64,000 bases of DNA, taken from positions 62,001 to 126,000 of the forward strand of contig MU119316.1 in NCBI GenBank assembly GCA_014904845.1. Direction: 5' to 3'. A program made the position numbers and the translations under genes. The DNA is from Acephala macrosclerotiorum (taxonomy: Eukaryota > Ascomycota > Leotiomycetes > Helotiales > Mollisiaceae). Under the pieces are notes generated by a model. That model ran no database searches. It worked only from the letters and a program-made list of their open reading frames with translations, and was not told the origin of the DNA. Numbering within the stretch: the stretch's first letter is position 1; every line of letters begins with the position of its first letter. Positions 1 to 8,878 of the stretch are shown here, piece by piece.

Positions 1-226
1 TTGCCCAGAGATCGGTTTATAGTACTTGCAAGGCTGATCACTGTTTTCACGAACTTCAACAGATGTTGGAGGAGCTATCTGGCGTCTTTGGGATAACTAC
101 AATCTACGGACTGTGAAGTTTCCCTTGGGTCCCTGGAAACATCGTCTAACCGAAAATGCCTCCAAACTCTGCGATGTCCAACCTACCCAAGTATCTCCAG
201 CTGTGTAATCTTATCCTCCGACCGAC

Positions 227-1039
227 CTACAGAAGGAATGCAATCAATGTCGCGGAACCAACGAGAGCTACCCAAATCAATGGCCCAAATGCAGCATATG
301 AAGGCGAGTGAATAGTATTGGCCGAAGACTTTGCGGTCGAACTTGAAGTGGACGTGGAAGTAGAAGTTGAGGTTGCTGAGGAAAATGTCGCTGGAAGGCT
401 AGAAAGTGCAGCGTCTGTCGTATAGACTGCGGACAATCCAGTTACGTTGGTGCAAACGGAAGGCACGGTAGTCGCAGTTCCAGCAATGAAGTTGACAGCG
501 GCGCACTATTCCACAGTCAGTAGCTATATCAAGCCGGGGACGAGAATCTGATCAGACCTGGTAGAGGATTCCATCTGGAGCATCTTGCACGACGCCAATG
601 ACGCCCTTCGATCCTGCCCAAGAAGCTGGAACAGCAACCTTAGGCTCACAGTAATCTCCAAGACCAGTCTGCTGCACAGCAGGAAGAAGACTGGTCCAGT
701 TTCCGGAAGCGGTAATGTCGAGAGTTGCACGGAAGAGCCAAGTAGCCTGAGGATGGATTGAAGTCTGCGCTTACGGTGAGCAAATTGTTTACCAGACGCC
801 TAGCTACGTACCATTGCAAGAGTATCACCGCCAACGTAGTAGTTCGTGACATTATCAGTAGAAAAGTCAACTGTAAAGCTGCCGCATGGTGCCTCTCCCT
901 CCAAGCTATCATCGAAGCCAATGGTTGGCGGGTAGTTCAAGAGGAAGTGGGCAGTCGATTGTCCAAGAAGAAGGAATACGGCCAAGAAGACGCAGAGACT
1001 CGTAAGGGACGACATGATGAGTTGAATGTGTATTCGCAC
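227..1039 (-). CDS. BIM1-like (X325 family) copper-binding GPI-anchored secreted protein
   Basis: This is a three-exon gene: exons 1039-812, 764-558 and 505-227, with introns 811-765 and 557-506. Both junctions keep the frame and the model gives 237 aa. A second ATG at 1015 gives a cleaner signal peptide ending in QSTA, so that the mature chain starts with His-Phe; a free N-terminal His is the copper ligand of this LPMO-like family. Family signatures visible are HFLLNYPPTIGFDD, APCGSF, ATWLFRATLDIT, GVVQDAPDGILYQ and CAAVNF, with cysteines spaced for disulfides. A Ser/Thr-rich stalk follows, then a hydrophobic C-terminal tail typical of a GPI signal. From family knowledge it should sit at the cell surface and bind or import copper rather than cleave polysaccharide. 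The exon structure is my own splice reading. Confidence 0.85.
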
Positions 1040-2184
1040 TTCGAAGTTTGGATTGAGAATGGTCCAGAACAGGGTCTTGGAATAACGGTTGATGAATATT
1101 TTGGAGGAACAACAGGATCCAGAAGACGAAAGGCATCTTGGCGAGCTTGCCCGGAAGCGCAGATAAGGTAGAAAAGGGTGAATCTAGCAGTGACGTCCCC
1201 CACCTCCAATAGTACCGTCCAATGCTGATAAAGACAAGCTTTTTCGACGGCAACCCCTTCCGCTGGCCTGGATTAAAATCTCCTTACATGGATGATTTCT
1301 CCAAATAAAGTTACGGGAGGTAGTTGAAATTGGAATATAAGTCTTATTATGATAAAATTTAAATTATTTATTATAAATATACTGCTTTAAAAGTAATATC
1401 AGTGTAGCAAATCTCGATGCGCTAACAATTAAAAGCCCCCATCTTCTTACTGGTCCTGCTAAAGCACTGCGCTCGGGTATTTACGAGTTCCGATAGGCTC
1501 GCTTGCCGAGTTGATCTCTTTTGAGGGCATTTGAGCTTATTGTGGCTAATGAGGACGGCATTCCCTATCTTGTCACGGGCCTATGGATGGATCTTAAAAT
1601 CAAACCACAGTCTCAGATACTTCCCACCAATCGATTATACGATAGCCTCTTTGAGGGGTAATGGCGTTCGGTCATTTTCATTTGTAGTAATAAATTCACT
1701 TCAACGGTCCAGGACTGTTGATCGGTCCCAAATCAATATTTCCAATTGGGTTAGCATCATTGTAGCAAAATCGAGCAGGAGGGGAAGTCTGCCTCTCTTA
1801 AACATTGAGCGAAGAATAGGGCGGGGCAGCCACTAGTAATTGTTTAAAGTAAAATGTTTTTCTCGTTCCGAAAGAAAGGTCACGCTCGCTGACTCGCTAA
1901 GCGAGCTAATCAACGGCGCCATTTCTTCCTCCACTTCGATGTACATTTTGCTCCGCAGGCCTCGCAGGGGCGCCTTTGCGAGGGGTTGTTATAGCAGGGG
2001 CTATACGTTCTTTTTTTTTAAATCCTTTGTATTAGCTAATTTCGAGGTGGTACTGATCACGTGATTTATAATTCATCAAAAGCTTTTTATTTATTTATCT
2101 ATTTATAATTAATAAAAGAGTTTCAAATAAAAACCCTACCAAACCTATCACATAGGGTAGGTACAAAATAAGGTTTTTTCTTCC
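1040..2184. other. Intergenic stretch with transposon debris
   Basis: No gene is supported here. An AT-rich patch lies at about 1320-1400. An open frame of 101 codons at 1531-1836 (+) has no recognisable domain and may be repeat-derived. The segment 1852-2000 is a copy of the hairpin module described separately. From 2041 to 2170 the sequence is AT-rich filler. Confidence 0.5.
1852..2005 (+). repeat. Solo copy of the hairpin module found in the 41-42 kb inverted repeat
   Basis: The segment starts with TTTTTCTCGTTCCGAAAGAA and runs through a CTCGCTAAGCGAG hairpin, then ATTTTGCTCCGCAGGCCTCG and a CCTCGCA...TGCGAGG hairpin. The same ordered blocks occur at 42,190-42,345 (+) and, reversed, at 41,700-41,850. 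Here the module stands alone, without the long arms. It is open in one frame (1840-2064), but conservation follows the hairpins rather than a protein. Confidence 0.65.
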
Positions 2185-2640
2185 ATGGGTTTTTCGCGAG
2201 CAGCCTACGCTTTATCCTTCAACGCAACCAAAACACTGGGCGACATCAAAAAAAAGGACTGGTCTCCACTCAACGCATCAAAACAAAGTCCTCAAGCAGT
2301 CCTCCAAGCAGCAGGAGACGCATATCTCGACATGTGGTCCAACGCGTCTGCCTACGAAGCCGTTCCGTGGGGCACACCATGTGAAAGAGTTGAAGAGAGC
2401 TCCTTGAATTCTCTACGTACGACCGGAGCGCCGAAGGGAAAGAGTGCAAATATGAATTCGATGAGGAGATACGTGATTGATGAGAGTCTGGGGATTGTGG
2501 ATATTCATTGTGCGTTTTCGGCTGTGGGTGGTGCGGCGGATAGTCATGAGTTTAGGTTGGAGGGGGGGAAGTTGAGGTTTGTGCTTACGATCACTTGTAG
2601 TTTTGGAGCAGGTTTGAAGATTAGGTTAGGTGTTCTTTAG
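2185..2640 (+). pseudogene. DUF8021-like protein, probable N-terminally truncated fragment
   Basis: The open frame of 151 codons resembles the fungal DUF8021 family. It has the block SPQAVLQAAGDAYLDMW, then a VPWGTPCER segment, RRYVIDESLGIV and SHEFRLEGGKLRFV near the end. Full-length members are longer and secreted. This one lacks a signal peptide and begins directly after AT-rich filler and a repeat module, so the 5' part was probably lost. The middle, where family members carry more Cys and Pro residues, is shortened. The family assignment is from memory of conserved blocks, so it is moderate. It could still be expressed from the ATG at 2185, which lacks an obvious promoter. Confidence 0.5.
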
Positions 2641-3085
2641 CTGAGGTTGGACCTCGTGAGCTAAATTAATAACAGTTATATTGCGGAAGAGTTGCGAGCG
2701 ATCAAATCTTGTATCAAATCGTGTCGATGCCAAGTGGTTTTCTGTGAAGGGGTCTTTATTGTTGTGCATATTCACTTGAAATCTTTTTATTTGTAGTTAT
2801 TCTTCTGCGCAACACGAACACTAATGGATACAGTTTTCTAGGCATCTTGAAGCGCAACGCAACTAAAAAGTAAATAACCGGCCTACATGCGGTCCGCTTA
2901 GGACTTGCTCTCAACTACATATGGCCAAGAAAAGAATCAGCGACGAAGATTACATCTTGTGTCTGGTTTCATAGATTATCTGCAATGATAAGCGAGCACA
3001 AGAAGAAACAAATGTTCGGCCCTAGACGTATCGACAAGCTTAAACGCATTCTGCTTGCTCATTTCTTGTATCCTCTCTTCAAGCT

Positions 3086-3506
3086 TTGATCAGACCCAGT
3101 ATTTGTCTTCCAAGCTCGGGTACTCTCCCACTTAGAATAAGTAACTGCACTGGATCCGACTCTACTCGAGCTGGCTACCATGTCCCCATTGGGGATAAGA
3201 GCAGCCCCTCCTGTCCCACTCGAGAAGACGACGTCCGTGGTAGGTTCGACGGTATTACTGCTCTTGATTTGATGTTAGTCCAAAACATCGATCTTGCTTG
3301 CTGGCACTTGCTTAAACGATTCGCTCTAGCTTATATGGAGATTGCTCTCCCCCTTTCCTTGTCATATCCTTGTAGGCAGATGCACTTCCTGCAACCACAC
3401 TGACGATACCATAAATTGAAGCTGGAATTTCAAGGCCGCTCATGATTGTTTTTAAGGGTGGGTGGTATTTCTGCGAGGATAAAAACCAAGTCTTGTACAC
3501 TTTCAC
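3086..3506 (-). pseudogene. Possible relic of a fungal STAND/HeLo-type gene start
   Basis: The readable start is at 3506, with a second ATG just before SGLEIPASIYGIVSV. That hydrophobic helix followed by a lysine-rich stretch is like the first helix of N-terminal effector domains in fungal NLR-like proteins. The frame stops at 3312. A second minus frame, open from about 3258 to 3086, follows after stops, as expected of a decayed gene. Nothing here is specific enough for a family call. A short real exon or a chance frame are the alternatives. Confidence 0.2.
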
Positions 3507-4903
3507 GAATCCCGCCCAGCCTACTCGTGTTGCAGAGGGAGGCTCGGTCTTCCAAAATTGGGACTGATGGCTTTCAAATAAAGAATCAACAGGTTCAGCC
3601 CATTATAGCATGGAATTATGGACTCTAGGCCCGTGGAGGTTGCAATTGGAGCCGATAAGAAGTCTACGTCGGAAGAGGGCGAGATTTGCTCGCTTACCAC
3701 CCCTTTCAGAGAGACCCGAACATGCCCGATAACGCCCTGTTTGTGAGAAAGGATTCAGAGCCTTACGTGAAACGGCTCTTCTGGATCTATTGAAAGCAGT
3801 TTCAAAAGTAATGGGGTATTGTCTCAATATTCTATTGGAGGAAGATAACATTATAAATGCCGCAATATCATTACAAGCAATGACAGGCAATAGGGCTATC
3901 TGCCTCCCCTTATCTGCCCATACGTTAGCCAATTATGACATTCAATGTCTCATTAGACCTCTGAGAATCCTCTATCTCCTAGTAGATAAATCGAGTTCCT
4001 CGTTCGTAAGATCTTACATGCATTTCAAAACCATTGAGTCCTCATCCTCCCGCAGAAAATCTTGTCTTTGTCCCTTTGGCTTGCTTCAAGCATCCGAACC
4101 ACCAACTTCTGGAAAGCTGTACAACCTAGGGAGCTATATTTGGATCAGGTCCGGCTTTGTGGAGCTGATTATTTATTGGAATTTCAGCTGAAACTAAATG
4201 ATGAGGCGTTGAATCAAAAAGTCGTTGGGAATGCTAATTTCCACTTTAAGGTAGCATCGCTAGGACGCAGCGTACATTACATAAGTTGTAGCATGTATAT
4301 TGATTGCAGCTAGTTCTATGGATCCCAAGAAGGTGCTAGGAAAGCTGATTTTTACGTTCGCCCCAGATTTCTGCGAGTGTTAAGCAGGTAGTACAAGGCA
4401 GTACAAAGAGCGGGCAAATGAGCACACTGTCCCCATCCCAAACCGTCACACAGTTGGCACCTCCCATCGGGATCCTACCTTTCCCAGCCTTCGGTCCCTA
4501 TAGCGTTAATTAGAGCTGTTAACTAGTGGCGAATGTCGGTACGATGGGGTCCATGGCTTTCTGGGACGCGCAAATCTCAGAAGCGGAAGGAGAAGGTGAC
4601 TATGGACTGTAGATCACGATCAGAAAGTCTATAAGAATTGTCGAGCCTCAGAACAGGAAATCGTGATTTAGTGTTCTTATGTTTTCAACTAGACCAACTT
4701 GGGATGTTCCCGAATCCGAAGTGGAGAGTGGAGAGCAGTGAAACTTTCCACTTGAACAAAGGCCAAATCTTGCATGCTTAGCAAGCTAAACTGACTCGAA
4801 CGGGGTGAATCTTCCTCACTTGGATATAAATCTCTATGGGATCATCGAGGGTTGGTTAAAGCCAAAGCTAGATACATGAGATTAAACAGATGCGAAAGAA
4901 AAG

Positions 4904-4910
4904 TATATAA
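4904..4910 (+). promoter_or_regulatory. TATA box of the small secreted protein candidate
   Basis: TATATAA lies 103 bp upstream of the ATG at 5013. It is followed by a CT-rich leader with repeated CTC/ATC blocks and an ACAAGAGCC start context. This layout is common in strongly expressed fungal genes for small secreted proteins. Confidence 0.45.
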
Positions 4911-5012
4911 AGAAGGTGCAAATCGGCCAAAAGGCTCCATTCATCTCAGAAGACAATTTCAAAGCCCAATCTACTCGTTCAACTCCCCTCTAATCATCAA
5001 ACCACAAGAGCC

Positions 5013-5342
5013 ATGCGTTTGATCTCCAAGCCTCCTCAAGAAATGATAAATATGCAATTCTACGCTCCATCAGTTAAATACTCCTTCAACATTCCCATTA
5101 AGTTGCTTGGTAGATGATGGTACTCAACTGGATTCTCACCCATCTCCGTCATACTTGCTTCCATCATAGCTGCAGCCCCGGCACCCCTCGCCGAATGTTC
5201 AAACAACAACGGGTACCTCCAATGCCGTTCATATCTCCCAACTCTTATTTCCAATGATATTGCGACGACGGTCTGCTTGGGCTTTGAGTATCAATGGATC
5301 AATGGCAAGATGATCTTCGTCACCGACTGCCTCTTCTCTTGA
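5013..5342 (+). CDS. Candidate small secreted cysteine-rich protein, start or splicing unclear
   Basis: From the ATG at 5013 one frame runs to a stop at 5340-5342, interrupted only by a TGA at 5115-5117. The part after the TGA begins with a strong secretion-signal profile, FSPISVILASIIAAAPAPLA, followed by a short mature region with four cysteines (ECSN, QCRS, TVCL, TDCL) ending in LFS. A spliced alternative uses donor GTAGAT at 5110 and acceptor CATAG at about 5171. It keeps the frame and removes the TGA, but also removes most of the hydrophobic segment. The nearest alternatives are therefore a gene with an unusual intron or a pseudogene with one nonsense codon. Size, Cys count and promoter suggest an effector-like secreted peptide. 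No family is recognised. Confidence 0.4.
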
Positions 5343-6182
5343 AAATGCATTACTTCCCGATTGAGTCTTGGAGATATGAAGATTAATACGGGGTTTAGGT
5401 GTTATTGATTACCACTAGCGTTATGCTGATTTTTCTGACGACTCAAATGGACAAGTGGAGCAAGGTCCGCCAAGTCCAAGTTTGATTCAAATTTAACACC
5501 AAGTTTCGAAACTTTAATCTTAGCAATCCAAGTTGACTTCCTAAGTTTAAGGGGGGAGGTTTAGATAATAGTCTTTGAGTACGTTTTGCAGGGGATCTCA
5601 AGAAGAAGAAAAAAAGTCCCGTGACTACCTTTTTCCCTTTTAATTTTCTACGAAGAAATCGATTTCTTCTACTAATCATCAAAGATTTTAACACATATAA
5701 AACTTATATTTATAAAAATCGTTTTCTTACGCAAAGTAAATGTCAAAAAAATCCTAAACACGTGAGAGCTATTCCTGATGAAGTGCACTTGGATCAACTT
5801 GACCATAAACTTGGACTTAGATATGCATATCCAAATTTATTAAAAATATACCAAGTCCAAATTTAATTTTGTTTAAAAAAGCTTAAACCTGAGTTGAACT
5901 TGGACTTCGCTAACCTTGAGGTGGAGAATATACCTTTTCCCACTGGGTTTTTACTGATGGTCTCGAGATTTGGGAATTTACATGCTGTATTGGGTTTCCC
6001 TGTTTCAAATCCTATATGGATCTCTGTCACAGTAGAGTGAATTGAACGTCTGAGGTCTCGCATAGTTGGACCTGTCCATCCATCTAGATCTTCGTTCTCA
6101 AACTTTGGGAATCTAGGATCTTTGAATGAGTGTGAGAAAGATGAGAAGGTGATGAAATCCTCGAGAAAAGACTGCGCAAAGC
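5343..6182. other. Intergenic region containing the MITE
   Basis: Apart from the hAT-type MITE (5461-5918) I see nothing. 5919-6182 is presumably the 3' flank of the HET gene on the minus strand. Confidence 0.5.
5461..5918. mobile_element. hAT-type MITE, 458 bp
   Basis: The ends form imperfect terminal inverted repeats. The left end reads CAAGGTCCGCCAAGTCCAAG and the right end, reversed, CAAGGTTAGCGAAGTCCAAG. The element is flanked directly by AAGTGGAG (5453-5460) and AGGTGGAG (5919-5926), an 8-bp duplication with one mismatch. TIRs beginning CAAGG fit the YARNG end consensus of hAT elements, which make 8-bp duplications. The interior is AT-rich, has further copies of an AAGTCCAA motif, and encodes no transposase, so the element is non-autonomous. 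Confidence 0.7.
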
Positions 6183-8518
6183 CTAGCCCAAAATGATTTC
6201 TTTCCAGATCGGCCCGTCACCCAATGCTTCATTCAGTTTATCCTTCTCGATCGATCCCACAGAAACTCGTTCAGCCCACTCGCCATGCCATTCCAGCAGC
6301 ATCGCCATATACTTCCATCCCGGTTCGTCGTCTGGATTCTTCCCATGCTCTACTCTCTCATCCCTGGCTTCGCAGAGAAGTATGAATTCATGCTCTCCTG
6401 AGACTTGCCCGGATCTCCAGCTCTTATTCACGTAGATAATACCAATCTCTTTTCCACTTCGACCGAAAATTCCAAAGCGAGAGTCCGACTTCTTTGAACC
6501 TCTTTCATCTCCTGAGGAGGTTGGAATATCAAGCCGGAATTTAATAGAGACGGTCCAGAACTGTAAGAAGCCGGACATAGGAGAGGGGCTGAGACAATCT
6601 TTAAAGTATTCCGGAGCACCAACCAAAGTCCTGGGTGTGGGACTCGTCTTGGAGCAATCGAGATCGAAACGCTGGCCTGTGTTGCCTCCATAAAAGTTCT
6701 TTTGATGAGACTTGGAGGATTGGCTGTTATGAGTCCAGACAAGCCTGCATTCTTCAGAGTCATGTGCTTTACGCTGATACCAAATGATCCAAGTCCGCTT
6801 TTTTATTGCTTGGCCGACTCTACCCAAATCTCTCGTGTACCAATCCCAAGTTCTTGGCCACGACTCTCCAATCCAACCCGACCACGACCAACTCGGTGCT
6901 TTTACTCGACGTTTTTGATCGCCCAAATTCGTCCAAAGGAGGAACCAGTCAAAGTACGCCGCTGGAATGCCATGGCACAAATCTGTCTTGAGTCCTCTGG
7001 AGATGTGTTTGGCGATTCCCGCAAAGGCATTGTAGATATCCGAGTCGAAGGTAAAATTCAAGCCTGAATAGGATTGTATGAATCCCTCAAAGTTCCCAAT
7101 GTCGTTGTCTTCATCAAGCATGCTTAAGTTTCCAATAATTCCTGTCTCGTTCTCAAAGACCACGTCCTCACGCCAGCCATTTCCTCTGCGGCACTGGAAG
7201 ACGACACCTCCACCAATGAATCGTAGGCTTCGTCTAGAGAATAATTTCTCTTGGAAACTGTAAATGGTAAGCTGGTTGCACTGAGAAGGCAAGCTTCGGA
7301 ACACACTTACGTCCACCCTCTCGTTTCATACACTGCATCTCTCAAGTAATCCTCCATTCGTGGCTTAAATGCAAGTCTAAACCCGGGCATAATCTCTTCA
7401 ATGGGCTGTCTGTAGTTCCGAGTTCCAGGCCGTACACCCGGCAGCCCCGCATTGGCGCTGTCTCCTGAAGCCGCGATGATAGCCACAAAAGCCATGCCAT
7501 AAACCAAATCCATCTTCGAGATAGCATGTTGCTTATGTCCAGCGGTATCATCCTGGATAATGCACAAGCTATCGACCCACAAATATCGAAGACCAATCTC
7601 TCGCGTTGCCTGCATTGCATCACGAATGGTCCAAGGAATTTGGTCAAGGAACTCTGGCTGCTTCAATGAGCCGGGCTGTTCCAACTTTTCGACGTTCTCT
7701 GCCAAGGCGCAAAGAACTTTCGCACGTCCCCAGACGTAGCTCAAGGCAGCGTATTTGCAGTTGCTCTCTCCAAAGACAAGGCAATTGTCGACGACGTCGA
7801 TGACACGGAACTCTGGGATTTCATCCGCAGGGTGAATGAGAGTATCAAGCATCTCAGATTCATTGCAGTCATCTCCATGCCAGGTTTCGCAGAGCGTGAG
7901 CCAATTCCGAACAATTCCAAAGTCAATCTTATCCTGCTGGATGGGTCGGGCGAAGAACGTTTTCTCTGGAACAGGAGAGTCGTTCGCGAGCAGCGTGATC
8001 TCGGGGAAGAAGTTCAGCCTCACTGAATTCATATACCCGCCATTTGCCAAGTTGCAATATGGTCTTAGGATTCGGATCTGTGGGGTTCGGTTCCAGGGCT
8101 GCTGCGGGTCGAGTGTTGGCCCATCAGTGCCCCAGCTCAAGACGACAGACGTGGACTCTCCGTCCTCTTCATCCGGAACCTTACTCCCTCCAAGCGCAAC
8201 AATAAAAAGTCGACAAAGTGGGCATGAGTTCTTTTTTCGAATATCTTTGACGAGCCCTAGGGGGATCTCGGGACCATCTGGTCCGTCCTCCGTGCTGTCG
8301 GGGTCGTCTGGGAAGACGACAAATCTTTTGGCAGTGAGTTCAAGTGCGCTACAGGTGTCGCAAAGTCTGTCGCCGGGAGATCCGACGTCAGGGACGGGAA
8401 GGAGAGGGGGCATGATCGCAGTCTTCGGAGCTTCATGCGCCCCAGAATCTTTGCCTTCATTTTCCCCATTCGAACTTTTCTCATTCGTGCTTTTCGGTAC
8501 AGACGCAAGACACCCCAT
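6183..8518 (-). CDS. HET-domain (heterokaryon incompatibility) protein with possible acylation signal
   Basis: Two exons, 8518-7311 and 7257-6183, are joined across a 53-bp intron (7310-7258; GTAAGT...ACAG). The join restores the HET motif RGWTFQE and gives 760 aa. The frame is open a further 100 codons upstream to 8818, but that part looks non-coding, so I start at MGCLAS. An N-terminal Cys region (CDTC...CPLC) precedes the HET domain. The domain shows YAALSYVWG (residues 256-264), RYLWVDSLCI (about 306-315) and RGWT (400-403). The C-terminal half is Trp-rich, with APSWSWSGW, and is typical of large HET proteins. HET domains trigger cell death on non-self recognition. M-G-C-x-x-S is a classic myristoylation/palmitoylation context, suggesting membrane anchoring. 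That is inferred. Confidence 0.85.
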
Positions 8519-8878
8519 TGCGTTTCGAAGCTTGTACGATACGGCTTCTGAAAGTGTGAGCGATAATACACCGTCGAATATGATGGCAAGGGACGCGTGA
8601 AACAATACTTTTGAGTAATTCTGGTCCCGTACGTATGAGTGGAGTCGCAAAGTGGCTGGCTGAACCGCGTGCAACTTCACGGGCTGCACCACGGGCCACA
8701 ACATATTCATTCGTTGAAATAGCAGCCACTTCCCTTTCCCTCGGCTGAACCTGCGCGAATCGTGAATACGTGGCAGATCATTATCTGCTTCTGGCGAAGT
8801 GATCTGCATCATAACCAATTTTTGTGAATAAACGTTCGGGTTCCGAGTGGTTAACGTATTGCCTTTGAGATCCTAGAA
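8519..8878. other. Promoter region of the HET gene
   Basis: This 360-bp spacer separates the HET start from the stop of the AAA gene on the same strand. It remains open in the HET frame up to 8818, so a longer HET N-terminus cannot be excluded. No TATA box or other site stands out. Confidence 0.4.

Larger units (their letters stand above)
2641..5012. other. Long intergenic stretch with possible relics
   Basis: No intact gene is supported. On the minus strand, 3312-3506 encodes a 64-codon frame containing SGLEIPASIYGIVSVVAG, which looks like the N-terminal start of a fungal STAND or prion-like protein. Downstream minus-strand frames to 3086 are broken by stops. Frames at 3790-4191 and 4062-4313 (+) have no recognisable domain. 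The last 110 bp carry a TATA box and a pyrimidine-rich leader for the small gene that follows. Confidence 0.4.

Noticed and set aside
758..1171. Plus-strand frame of 137 codons
   Set aside because: It is antisense to exon 1 and part of exon 2 of the BIM1-like gene.
1531..1836. Plus-strand frame of 101 codons
   Set aside because: No domain, start context or splice signals are seen, and it lies in repeat debris.
7836..8600. Plus-strand frame of 254 codons
   Set aside because: It is a shadow of the HET gene, which has clear domain motifs and a consistent splice on the other strand.
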